In this document: piece after piece, positions 22,186-30,583 of the stretch | How positions within the stretch are numbered: position 1 is the first letter of the stretch | Layout: every line of letters begins with the position of its first letter | Source: Acidobacteriota bacterium | Lineage (GTDB): Bacteria; Acidobacteriota; Terriglobia; Terriglobales; Acidobacteriaceae | Assembly: GCA_021778845.1 (NCBI GenBank) | Contig: JAJYBU010000004.1 | Coordinates: 99,137 to 163,136, forward strand | Reading direction: 5' to 3' | DNA length: 64,000 nt | Made by a program: the position numbers and the translations under genes | The notes under the pieces: generated by a model | What the model saw: the letters and a program-made list of their open reading frames with translations, nothing else | Told to the model about the DNA's origin: nothing | Database searches by the model: none

Positions 22186-22974
22186 ATGAAACGGTTCTTC
22201 AGAGTGGCGATGACGGGGCTGGCGATGCTGGCGGTGATGCTGGTGTCGGCCGCGATTACGCTGCGGATTGCGCTGCATGGACATGAGGTGACCATTCCGG
22301 ACTTTGCCGGGATGACCGTCGCGGAGGCCAGCGAGGCGGCGCTGAGGACGGGCGTAGATCTGAATATCGAGAACAAGTTTTATTCGACGACGGTGCCGGT
22401 GGGGCGGGTCCTGTCGCAGGCGCCGGCAGCGGGGTCGAGCGTGCGGCATGGGTGGCAGGTGAGGGTGACCGAGAGCCTGGGGCCGCAACAGGTGACGATC
22501 CCGGATGTGGTGGGCGAGCCAGTGCAGCAGGCGTCGATGAATATACGGAAGATGCAGTTGGACTTGGGGACGCTGGCGCATATCGACGCACCGGGCGACC
22601 CGGACATGACCCTGGCGCAGACGCCGCCGCCGGATGCGGGCGTGGATCAGCCGAGGGTGAACCTGCTGCTGAGTTCGGCGGCGAATGCGTCGACGGCGAT
22701 TGTGCTGCCGTCGTTTGTGGGGATGAGTTATGCGGCGGCGAACCGGTGGGCAAACGCGCTGGGGTTGAAGGTGGCGGTGATGGGAGAGGTTCCGGTGGTG
22801 GCCGTTCCTGCCCCTCCTGTGACTGGGGTGACGGCGGTGGCAGTTTCTCCTGCGGGCCCGAGCGGGGTCGTCACGGCGCAGTCGCCGGAGTCGGGGTTCA
22901 AGGGGAGTAAGGGGGATGTGCTGCGGCTGACGCTGGGGGCTGGGGCTCCTGTGACGGCTGCGGTGGCGCAGTAA
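22186..22974 (+). CDS. Membrane-anchored PASTA-domain protein
   Basis: 262 residues from the ATG at 22186 (MKRFFRVAMTG). The frame also opens from a TTG at 22138. One N-terminal membrane helix (LAMLAVMLVSAAITLRIAL) precedes three PASTA repeats: VTIPDFAGMTVAEASEAALR, VTIPDVVGEPVQQASMNIRK and VLPSFVGMSYAAANRWANAL. In other proteins these bind muropeptides on PBPs and Ser/Thr kinases. Here there is no kinase or transpeptidase domain, so it is a free-standing periplasmic sensor or scaffold of unknown role. Convergent with rsmB, 18 bases apart. Confidence 0.82.
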   Translation: MKRFFRVAMTGLAMLAVMLVSAAITLRIALHGHEVTIPDFAGMTVAEASEAALRTGVDLNIENKFYSTTVPVGRVLSQAPAAGSSVRHGWQVRVTESLGPQQVTIPDVVGEPVQQASMNIRKMQLDLGTLAHIDAPGDPDMTLAQTPPPDAGVDQPRVNLLLSSAANASTAIVLPSFVGMSYAAANRWANALGLKVAVMGEVPVVAVPAPPVTGVTAVAVSPAGPSGVVTAQSPESGFKGSKGDVLRLTLGAGAPVTAAVAQ

Positions 22975-22992
22975 GAGGTCGCAGAAGAACTC

Positions 22993-24333
22993 TCAGGCGC
23001 GGCGGAGGAGTGCCGCAAAGAAGCCGTCGCCCTGAAAGTTGACGCCCGGGATGGTGCGGAGTTGGCCGTTGCGGAGAAGCGTTGGGGGTGCCGAGGCAGC
23101 CAGGGTTCCGGCGGCAGATAGTTGGTGGAGGATGGGCTCCAGGGAGGGGTTGGTGATGCCGGAGGTAGCGGCGAGAACTGCGGCGACGACTTGCTCGTTC
23201 TCTTCAGGCTCGAGGGAGCAGGTGGAGTAAAGGAGGCTGCCGCCGGGAGCCAGGCGGGTCAGGGCGGCGGCGAGAATCTGGTGCTGGCGGGTGGCTTGGC
23301 GAGCGAGGTCAGAAGGCTGGAGACGATGCTTTATCTCTGGGTTACGGCTGAGAGTTCCAGTGCCACTACAGGGTACATCACAGAGGATGAGGTCGAAGAA
23401 GCCTTCGGATGCGGGGAGTTGGGTGGCGTCGGCTTCGAGGGCGCTGACGTGGGGTGCAGCGGGCTGGAGACGGGTGGCGAGGGATTGGAGACGGCGGGGG
23501 TTGGCGTCGGTGGCGAGGATCTCGGCGTCGAGGCGGCGGTGAGCCAGGATGAGGGTCTTGCCACCGGGCGCGGCGCAGCAATCCCAGATGCGGTGAGGAG
23601 CGGGATGGGAGGCGGCGGCCAACTCGGCGACCAGACGGGAACCGTCGTCGAGGTGCGGGAGGGGAGGCTCAGACGCGGCGGACTCGGGAAAGAGGGTGCC
23701 GGGGTGAGGCTCCTGCTGGTTGTAGGCGCAGAGCGCGAGGGCGGCGGTGCGGCCGTAGTGGCGGACCCAGCGGGCGACGAGCCACTCCGGATGGGCAAGG
23801 CGTTCGGAGAAAACTGCAGTGGTCTCGTAGAGCTTCGGCTTGGAGGGCTCCTGGCGGGTGAGCTTGCGGAGGATCGCGTTGACCATGCCGGCTGCGTGGC
23901 CGTGCCCTGCGGCCCGGGCCAGTTCGACGGATTCGCTGAGAGCCGCGTGGGCGGGGATGCGGTCGAGGTGCTGGAGCTGGAAGGCTCCCATGCGGAGGGC
24001 CGTGGCAACCGGGGTGGGGAGGGCCAGGTCGGGGCGCTGGAGGAGCGGCTGCATGCTAGCGTCGAGGGCGATCTGCCAGCGGAGGACCCCGAGGACGAGG
24101 GTGGTGGCAAGGTTGCGGTCGGCCTGCGAGAGGGCCGACATGCCGGGTCCGTGGAGCAGGTCGTCAGAGTGCGCCGAGGTGGTGGCAACGCGGTCGAGAA
24201 TGGTGAAGGCGGCGGAACGGGCCGGGCTGATGGACCCATGAGCGGGGGCGGAGTTTTGCACAGGCTGTGGGGAAATGGGCTTGGCGGGACGCCGCGGGTT
24301 GCGAGGGCCTGAGGACTTATTCAAGATGCTCAC
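22993..24333 (-). CDS. rsmB: 16S rRNA (cytosine-5-)-methyltransferase RsmB-like
   Basis: About 446 residues. An N-terminal NusB-like RNA-binding domain (ARSAAFTILDRVATTSA ... AALSESVELARAAGHGHAAG) is followed by a SAM methyltransferase domain with DCCAAPGGKTLILAH, the catalytic-cysteine motif DVPCSGTGTLSRNPEIKHRL and LLYSTCSLEPEENEQVV. It would methylate C967 of 16S rRNA. The GTG at 24333 overlaps the fmt stop (GTGAGCATCTTGAATAA). The longer frame to 24441 lies inside fmt and is unlikely. Last gene of aroC-def-fmt-rsmB. Confidence 0.9.
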   Translation of the reverse strand: MSILNKSSGPRNPRRPAKPISPQPVQNSAPAHGSISPARSAAFTILDRVATTSAHSDDLLHGPGMSALSQADRNLATTLVLGVLRWQIALDASMQPLLQRPDLALPTPVATALRMGAFQLQHLDRIPAHAALSESVELARAAGHGHAAGMVNAILRKLTRQEPSKPKLYETTAVFSERLAHPEWLVARWVRHYGRTAALALCAYNQQEPHPGTLFPESAASEPPLPHLDDGSRLVAELAAASHPAPHRIWDCCAAPGGKTLILAHRRLDAEILATDANPRRLQSLATRLQPAAPHVSALEADATQLPASEGFFDLILCDVPCSGTGTLSRNPEIKHRLQPSDLARQATRQHQILAAALTRLAPGGSLLYSTCSLEPEENEQVVAAVLAATSGITNPSLEPILHQLSAAGTLAASAPPTLLRNGQLRTIPGVNFQGDGFFAALLRRA

Positions 24334-25252
24334 CGGGACGGAGCTGGAAGTCTCGGGCGAATTGGGCTCCGGTGAGGCGGGGTTTCCCTTCCATCTGGAC
24401 CTCATCGAGCGCAAGAACGGTGTTTTGCGCTGCTCCAACAAATAGGCTATCCGTTGATAATTGAAGCTTATACTGAGCTAAACATAATGTGGAAAATGAT
24501 AGGTGCATCCTGTGGATAAGGAAGCGCTTGTCGCGGAAGAGAGCATGGGCTCCGGGCCAGGGGGTGAAGCCTCGCCAACGGTTATAAGTTTCCAGAGCGG
24601 TGCGGTGGAGGAGATCGAGGCGACCGTCCTCGCGGGTGAGGATGGGGGCTAGCGTGGCTTTACTGGAATCTTGCGGGATGGGATGGAGAGTTTTAAGCTC
24701 CAAGCCGGAAAGCGTTTGGATCAAGAGGTTTGCACCGATCTGTGAAAGCTGTGGATAGAGCTGTGGAGATGTGGTGTCAGGGCCGATGGGAATGCTGTGG
24801 GAAAGCAGTGTATCGCCCGTGTCGAGGCCAGCGTTGAGGAGCATGGTGGTGACGCCGGTTTCGGCTTCGCCGTTGGCGATGGCCCACTGGATGGGGGCGG
24901 CTCCGCGGTACTTGGGAAGGAGCGAGCCGTGGACGTTAATGTTGCCGAAGCGCGGGAGGTCGAGCATCCACTGGGGGATGATGCGGCCGTAAGCGACTAC
25001 GATGATGGCGTCCGGGGAAATTTGTTCAAGAAGAGCACGAAGTTCGGAGTTGGTTTTGAGTCGCTCGGGCTGGAGGACGGGAAGACCGAGGGTGAGGGCG
25101 AGTTGCTTGACCGCAGGGACGTGAAGCTCGAGCTTGCGGCCGGCCGGGCGGTCGGGCTGCGTGAGGACGAGCGCAACTTCGTGGCCCGCGTCGACGACGG
25201 CCTGGAGGCTGGGGACAGCGAATTCTGGGGTTCCGCAGAAGACGAGTTTCAT
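24317..25252 (-). CDS. fmt: Methionyl-tRNA formyltransferase
   Basis: 311 residues, formylates initiator Met-tRNA using 10-formyl-THF. MKLVFCGTPEFAVPSLQAVV and LTQPDRPAGR mark the N-terminus, and NINVHGSLLPKYRGAAPIQW carries the catalytic Asn-His. VTTMLLNAGLDTGD carries the catalytic Asp. The C-terminal OB-like tRNA-binding domain contains YNRWRGFTPWPGAH. It starts 21 bases after def, the enzyme that later removes the formyl group. Confidence 0.95.
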   Translation of the reverse strand: MKLVFCGTPEFAVPSLQAVVDAGHEVALVLTQPDRPAGRKLELHVPAVKQLALTLGLPVLQPERLKTNSELRALLEQISPDAIIVVAYGRIIPQWMLDLPRFGNINVHGSLLPKYRGAAPIQWAIANGEAETGVTTMLLNAGLDTGDTLLSHSIPIGPDTTSPQLYPQLSQIGANLLIQTLSGLELKTLHPIPQDSSKATLAPILTREDGRLDLLHRTALETYNRWRGFTPWPGAHALFRDKRFLIHRMHLSFSTLCLAQYKLQLSTDSLFVGAAQNTVLALDEVQMEGKPRLTGAQFARDFQLRPGEHLE

Positions 25253-25273
25253 GAATTCCCTCGCTGCGGGAGT

Positions 25274-25870
25274 TTACCAGTCGCCATGCTTCTGGAGCTT
25301 CTTGATGCGGCGGAGGACGAGGTCGCGCTTGAGGCGGCTGAGGCGGTCAATGAAGAGGATGCCGTGGAGGTGGTCGATCTCATGGAGCATGGCGCGGGCC
25401 AGCAATTCCGTACCTTCTACTTCAAATATTTCCCCTTTGACGTTCTGCGCACGGACTTTAACCCATGCATCACGCTGGACTTTCTCGTGGATATCCGGAA
25501 GGCTGAGGCAGCCTTCCTCTTCGAGCTGCTTACCGCGGCGATCGATGACCTCGGGGTTGATAAGGACGAGCTTATCTTCAGGTCGCTCTTTAAAGCTTAC
25601 GTCTATCACTGTGATTTGCTTGGAGATGCTTATCTGCGGAGCAGCAAGGCCGATACCCTCGGCGGCGTACATGCTGTCGAACATCTCTTCGACGAGCTGA
25701 GCCAGTTCAGGGGTGAATTCGGTGACTGGCTCACCCTTTTTCAACAGGACGGGGTCGGGGTATTTGACGACCGTGTGGAGCTTGGGGGCGGACTTGCGGA
25801 CGGCGTCGCGGGTCATCTGGCGGGCTACGCGTCGTTCGGCGGCTGTATCGAGTTTGGGTTCGGTGGGCAT
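25274..25870 (-). CDS. def: Peptide deformylase
   Basis: 198 residues, removes the N-formyl group from nascent proteins. The three family motifs are intact: GIGLAAPQ, EEGCLSLPD (cysteine ligand) and LHEIDHLHG (His-Glu-His metal site; Ile replaces the common Leu in HELDH). The N-terminal extension of about 30 residues is polar. Three bases separate it from aroC, and fmt follows. The pairing with fmt is classical, the link with aroC is less usual. Confidence 0.95.
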   Translation of the reverse strand: MPTEPKLDTAAERRVARQMTRDAVRKSAPKLHTVVKYPDPVLLKKGEPVTEFTPELAQLVEEMFDSMYAAEGIGLAAPQISISKQITVIDVSFKERPEDKLVLINPEVIDRRGKQLEEEGCLSLPDIHEKVQRDAWVKVRAQNVKGEIFEVEGTELLARAMLHEIDHLHGILFIDRLSRLKRDLVLRRIKKLQKHGDW

Positions 25871-25873
25871 GAT

Positions 25874-27052
25874 TCAGAAGGATTTGATCTGGGCACAGTA
25901 GCCCTGGTAGTTGCGCTGGAGTTCGAGGAGGCTATCGCCGCCGAATTTTTCCAGAACAGAGCGGGCGACGGTGAGGGCGACCATGGCCTCGGCGGCGACA
26001 CCGGCGGCGGGGACGACGCAGACGTCGGAGCGCTCATAGGATGCTTTGGTGGCCTCGCGGGATGCGAAGGAGACCGAGGCGAGGGGGCGACGAAGGGTCG
26101 AGATGGGCTTGAGGTAGCCGCGGATGATGAGGTCCTCGCCGTTGGACATGCCGCCTTCGAGACCGCCGGCGTTGTTGTGCTCGCGGGTGAATCGGGTGAA
26201 CGTGCCGGTGTCCCCTTCGGCGTAGGAGATGGCGTCGTGGACCTGAGAGCCGGGGGATTGGGCTGCCGTGACGCCGCGGCCGAGTTCGACGGCTTTGACG
26301 GCCTGAAGGCTCATGACGGCCTGGGCCAGGAGGCCGTCGAGGCGCTCATCCCAGTTGACGTGGGTGCCGACGCCGGGGGGAAGGCCGTGGACGACGACCT
26401 CAAAGATGCCGCCGATGGTGTCACCGGTGCGGAGGGCGGTGTCGACTTCAGCCTTCATACGGGCTTCGGATTCGGGGTCGACGCAGGCGAGGAGGACGTC
26501 TTCTCTGCTGGCGAGGGCGGCGATCTCGGCGAAGGTGGCCTCGCGGGAGAGCTCGGCTGTGCCGACGCGGGTAACGTGGCTGGCAACCTCGATGCCGAGG
26601 GAGCGCAAGAGCATCTTGGCGATGGCTCCGCAGGCTACGCGGGCGGCGGACTCGCGGGCGGAGGCGCGCTCGAGGATATAGCGGGCGTCGGGGAAGTTGT
26701 ACTTGAGGGCGCCGGCGAGGTCTGCATGGCCGGGGCGTGGGGACGCTACCGCCTTATGCTTGTCAGGATCGCCTTCGGCCACGGGAAGGATCTCTTCCCA
26801 GTTCTTCCAGTCCTTGTTGGCCAGGGTCATGGCGATGGGCGAGCCGATGGTGTGGCCATGGCGGACGCCGGAGAGAATGTGGGCGGTGTCGCGCTCGATG
26901 CGCATGCGGCCGCCGCGACCGTAGCCCTGCTGGCGACGCCAGAGCTCGTGGTCGAGGAAGGACTGGTCTACGGGGATGCCCGAGGGTAGACCGCTGAGGA
27001 GGGCTACGAGGGATTCGCCGTGACTTTCGCCGGCTGTTGAGAAACGAAGCAT
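25874..27052 (-). CDS. aroC: Chorismate synthase
   Basis: 392 residues from the ATG at 27052 (MLRFSTAGESHGESLVALLS), last step of the shikimate pathway with reduced FMN. Family motifs GESHG, YGRGGRMRIERDTAHILSGV, SPRPGHADLAGALKY, RASARESAARVACGAIA and HNNAGGLEGGMSNGEDL are all present. The 71 codons upstream in frame are not family sequence. A TATAAT at 27062-27067 lies only nine bases before the ATG and no ribosome-binding site is obvious, so the message may be leaderless. Confidence 0.95.
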   Translation of the reverse strand: MLRFSTAGESHGESLVALLSGLPSGIPVDQSFLDHELWRRQQGYGRGGRMRIERDTAHILSGVRHGHTIGSPIAMTLANKDWKNWEEILPVAEGDPDKHKAVASPRPGHADLAGALKYNFPDARYILERASARESAARVACGAIAKMLLRSLGIEVASHVTRVGTAELSREATFAEIAALASREDVLLACVDPESEARMKAEVDTALRTGDTIGGIFEVVVHGLPPGVGTHVNWDERLDGLLAQAVMSLQAVKAVELGRGVTAAQSPGSQVHDAISYAEGDTGTFTRFTREHNNAGGLEGGMSNGEDLIIRGYLKPISTLRRPLASVSFASREATKASYERSDVCVVPAAGVAAEAMVALTVARSVLEKFGGDSLLELQRNYQGYCAQIKSF

Positions 27053-27354
27053 GAGCAATTGATTATAAAGCGCGGCGAGGGGGTCCTGCGCGGACGGCGG
27101 GAGGCTTCGCGTTGTTCGCGCTGGAAGCTGGTGGCTGATTCGAGGCTTTTGAAAACGCAGTTCATAAAGAACTGTTAATTGAGCGAGCGGGAGAGACGCA
27201 CCGCACCTTCGCGCGTGTTGCTGCCACCTGAGACATTCACATGCATTTATCAATCCCTTAACCAATCGCCTGGGCTGGCGACCTAGTCTGGGCGTGTTCC
27301 AGACCCCAGAACTCGCCCTTCCTCAATCTCACTTTCACCCATTGGAGAATACCG

Positions 27355-29367
27355 ATGCAGAAAAAAATCCCCACCCCGAGAACCTTCAGATATGCCGCAG
27401 CGCTGCTGGCGACCCTGCAGGTCTTTGCCAGCGTTCCCCTCCTCGCCTTTGCTGAGAATACTGGCACAGGGCAGGACAACTCAGGCAAAACCCGCACGCC
27501 GATTAAGCACGTCATCGTGATCATCGGCGAAAACCGCACCTTCGACCACATCTTCGCAACCTACCAGCCGAAGCGCGGTGAGACGGTGGACAACCTGCTC
27601 TCGAAACACATTATCAACAGCGACGGTACGCCGGGGGCGAATTACTCGTTCGCGGCGCAATATTCTGCAGAAGATACGCATCGCGACAAGTACGAAAACA
27701 GCCCCCAGGAGAAGTCGTTCTATCCGACGCTGCCTGTGCCTCTCGCGGGTGGGCCGACAACTCCGTACGTCTCGACGGTAGCGGAAGCCGAAGCGGTCGA
27801 GAATGGCCTTGCGCCGGACTACTACAAGTACCTGACCACCGGCGGCACCGGCTTGAAGGCCCACACGCCCGATACCCGCATCCTGAACTACAACAACCTT
27901 CCTGCAGGGCCGTTCCAACTTACCCCTGGCGTGCCCTACGACGCCTACGCAGGCAGCCCTGTTCACCGTTATTATCAGATGGCGCAGCAGCTTGATTGCA
28001 ATGCCAACTACGCAACCCGCACAAACCCCAGCGGCTGCAAGGCTGATCTCTTCCCGTACGTGGAGGTCACGGTCGGTGCCGGAACTAACGGTTTGGCACA
28101 GCCCACGCCCTTCACCCAGGAGACCACGGGCGAAGGTGGCGATTCGATGGGCTTCTACAACGTCCAGCAGGGTGACGCACCCTACCTTACCTCGCTTGCC
28201 AACAACTACTCGATGAGCGACAACTACCATCAGGCCATCCTCGGAGGCACAGGAGCCAACCACATCGCAATCGGTACCGGCGATGCGATCTGGTTTTCTG
28301 ACGGCAACGGCAACGCGATCCGGCCGCCTCATAACACTACTCCCGGCGCCCTCGATGAGGTCGAGAACCCGAATCCTCAGCCGAACACCGATAACTGGTA
28401 CACCGAGGATGGCTATGGCAACGGAACGGCGACCGGCGGCGGCAGCTACAGCAACTGCTCGGACTCTAATGCTCCGGGTGTTCAGGCTATGCTGACCTAT
28501 CTCAGCACGCTCTCTCGCGAGGTCAACCCGAAGTGCGATCTTGGCCACTTCTACCTGCTCAACAACTACAACCCCGGCTACTACGGCAATGGCAAGAACG
28601 CCTTTACCGACACGGCGAAGGGTAGCAGCGTTTTCACTATCCCGCCTTCGAACGTCCGGAATATCGGCGATGCTCTGCTTGAGAAGAATGTGTCATGGAA
28701 GTACTACGGGGATCAGTACAACAAGTATGTCGCCGATCCTTATTACACCGATCCCACCAATGCCTACTGCAACATCTGCAACTTTTTCCAATATTCAAGC
28801 TCGATCATGACCAACGCGGAGGTTCGCACGGCGCATCTTCAGGACACCGTCAACCTCTACCAGGACATCCAGTCTGGTAACCTGCCCGCTGTCTCCTTCG
28901 TCAAGCCGTCAGGCTTCGTCGATGGACATCCAGCGTCCTCTAAGCTTGATCTCTTCGAGGGCTTCGTGAAGAAGATCGTCGACGGTGTGAAGGCGAATCC
29001 TGAATTGTGGAAGGACACCGCGATCCTAGTCACCGTCGATGAAGGCGGCGGCTACTATGACTCTGGATACGTCCAGCCTGTCGATTACTTCGGCGATGGG
29101 ACGCGCATTCCGCTGATTGTGGTCTCGCCTTATACCCGCGCTGGCCACATCTCGCACCAGTACAACGATCACGTCTCGATCCTGAAGTTCATCGAGGCGA
29201 ACTGGGGTCTCGATCCGATCACCAAGCGCAGCCGCGACAATCTTCCGAACCCCGTGCAGGACCGCTCTAACCCCTACGTTCCCACCAACAGCCCCGCCAT
29301 TGGCGACCTGATGGACTTGTTCACCTTCGGGCATAGCTCCGATCATCAAGATCACGACAACGACTAG
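27355..29367 (+). CDS. Secreted phosphoesterase (phospholipase C / acid phosphatase AcpA family)
   Basis: 670 residues. A signal peptide (residues 1-33, ending PLLAFAE) is followed by KHVIVIIGENRTFDHIFATY, the diagnostic N-terminal metal-site motif of the phosphoesterase family that includes phospholipase C and AcpA. MSDNYHQAILGGTGANH, FVKPSGFVDGHPASSK, AILVTVDEGGGYYDSGYVQP and RIPLIVVSPYTRAGHISHQY are the other conserved blocks. It is exported and probably hydrolyses phosphodiesters or monoesters for phosphate supply. It is monocistronic, ending in a terminator. No PHO-box was evident to me. Confidence 0.88.
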   Translation: MQKKIPTPRTFRYAAALLATLQVFASVPLLAFAENTGTGQDNSGKTRTPIKHVIVIIGENRTFDHIFATYQPKRGETVDNLLSKHIINSDGTPGANYSFAAQYSAEDTHRDKYENSPQEKSFYPTLPVPLAGGPTTPYVSTVAEAEAVENGLAPDYYKYLTTGGTGLKAHTPDTRILNYNNLPAGPFQLTPGVPYDAYAGSPVHRYYQMAQQLDCNANYATRTNPSGCKADLFPYVEVTVGAGTNGLAQPTPFTQETTGEGGDSMGFYNVQQGDAPYLTSLANNYSMSDNYHQAILGGTGANHIAIGTGDAIWFSDGNGNAIRPPHNTTPGALDEVENPNPQPNTDNWYTEDGYGNGTATGGGSYSNCSDSNAPGVQAMLTYLSTLSREVNPKCDLGHFYLLNNYNPGYYGNGKNAFTDTAKGSSVFTIPPSNVRNIGDALLEKNVSWKYYGDQYNKYVADPYYTDPTNAYCNICNFFQYSSSIMTNAEVRTAHLQDTVNLYQDIQSGNLPAVSFVKPSGFVDGHPASSKLDLFEGFVKKIVDGVKANPELWKDTAILVTVDEGGGYYDSGYVQPVDYFGDGTRIPLIVVSPYTRAGHISHQYNDHVSILKFIEANWGLDPITKRSRDNLPNPVQDRSNPYVPTNSPAIGDLMDLFTFGHSSDHQDHDND

Positions 29368-29391
29368 CGGGCAATCTCCTTGATAACGGTC

Positions 29392-29426
29392 CCGGCCAGC
29401 GCGACTGCTCTGGCCGGAACCTTTTT
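29392..29426 (+). terminator. Rho-independent terminator of the phosphoesterase gene
   Basis: Perfect eight-base stem CCGGCCAG (29392-29399) / CTGGCCGG (29410-29417) with loop CGCGACTGCT, then AACCTTTTTAATC. It lies 25 bases after the stop. Confidence 0.85.
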
Positions 29427-29453
29427 AATCTCCAGATGGGCTCGACGAGGGGA

Positions 29454-30473
29454 TTAGTCTTTGGTGGGTTTGGGTGAGGTGGAGTTGAGGTAGGCCTGGG
29501 AGTTGAAGAGGGGGCGGTCCATGCTGCGGACCCATTCGGTGGGCTCGGAGGGGGAGCGGCCGGCTGCGGCGGCGTTGGCGAACTCGTTTCGGAGTGCTTG
29601 GAATTTGGCTTCGAGGTCGTCGAGGGCGCTGAGGAGCATCGCCTCGGGGGTCATGGGGAGTTTGGGCGAGCCGAATTCGAGCTTGCCGTGGTGGGAGAGG
29701 ATCATGTGTTCGATGAGGAGCCGGAGCTGGGGCGGAAAGGGGTCGCCGGGCGTGGCGGCGTCGAGCTGGGTGATTTTTTCCTGGAGGAGGCGTTGCGCTA
29801 TCGAGATGTGGCCGATGAGCTGGCCTTCGAGGGTGTAGTCGAAGGTGTTGCCCCAGGAGAGCTCGCGGACTTTGCCTATGTCGTGGAGGATGGCGCCGGT
29901 GAGGAGCAGATCGGGATCGACTTCGGGGTAGAAGGGCGCGGTGGCGAGGCAGATGCGGGACAGATGGAGGACATGCTCGAGGAGGCCCCCGATCCAGGCG
30001 TGGTGGAGGCGCTTGGCGGCAGGGGCTTCGAGGAACTGGGGGCCAAGGGTTGGGTCGTCGAGGAAGGCGAGGACGAGGCTGCGGAGGTGGGGGTTGCGGA
30101 AGGCCTCGACGTAGGAGCGGAGCTCGGCGGCCATGGCGGGGATGTCGTACTGGGTGGTGGGGACGAAGTCGGCGGTGTCGATCTCGGAGGGGGCGGCGAG
30201 ACGCATCCTGGAGAGGGTGATCTGGAACTTGCCCTGGTACTTGGAGATCTGGCCCTGGACTTTGACATAGCTGCCGGTGGGGCAGGTCTGAAGGGCGCTG
30301 GCGAAGTCGTCCCACATGCGGGCTTCGAACTGGCCGGACTTGTCGGCGAGGGTGACTGCTAGATATTGGCCCGTTGGCTTGCGGTCACGCGCCGAGATGG
30401 CGGCGACGCAGAAAAAGCTGGTGATGGGCTGGTTTTCAAAGCGTGCGGCGTCGGCGATGTAGAAGTCTTTCAT
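29454..30473 (-). CDS. YhaM-like 3'-5' exoribonuclease (OB-fold plus HD domain)
   Basis: 339 residues from the ATG at 30473 (a GTG nine codons upstream is also in frame). The N-terminal OB-fold (about residues 15-90) contains QYLAVTLADKSGQFEARMWD and a KVQGQISKYQGKFQITLSRM strand pair. The HD phosphohydrolase domain shows HHAWIGGLLEHVLHLSRI, GAILHDIGKVREL and EHMILSHHGKLEFGSP, all metal-ligand positions. This order is that of YhaM/CBF1, which degrades RNA or single-stranded DNA from the 3' end. It is transcribed downstream of the isomerase gene. Confidence 0.85.
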   Translation of the reverse strand: MKDFYIADAARFENQPITSFFCVAAISARDRKPTGQYLAVTLADKSGQFEARMWDDFASALQTCPTGSYVKVQGQISKYQGKFQITLSRMRLAAPSEIDTADFVPTTQYDIPAMAAELRSYVEAFRNPHLRSLVLAFLDDPTLGPQFLEAPAAKRLHHAWIGGLLEHVLHLSRICLATAPFYPEVDPDLLLTGAILHDIGKVRELSWGNTFDYTLEGQLIGHISIAQRLLQEKITQLDAATPGDPFPPQLRLLIEHMILSHHGKLEFGSPKLPMTPEAMLLSALDDLEAKFQALRNEFANAAAAGRSPSEPTEWVRSMDRPLFNSQAYLNSTSPKPTKD

Positions 30474-30527
30474 GGCTGAAGCCAAGGATACGACAGTCAC
30501 AGGCCAGAGACGGCAACTACTGGTACA

Positions 30528-30560
30528 GAGACAACAACGAGGGCCGGTTGGCCCTCGTTG
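30528..30560 (-). terminator. Rho-independent terminator after the SurA-like gene
   Basis: Perfect stem CAACGAGGGCC (30535-30545) / GGCCCTCGTTG (30550-30560), with a four-base loop. On the minus strand it is followed by TTGTCTCTG. It lies 24 bases beyond the stop at 30584. Confidence 0.75.
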
Positions 30561-30583
30561 CGGTGGTGCAGAGGATGCGGAGG

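Noticed and set aside
24797..26989. A 730-codon plus-strand open frame
   Set aside because: Antisense to fmt, def and aroC, which have complete family motifs. The protein is a Gly/Asp/Val-rich shadow typical of high-GC DNA.
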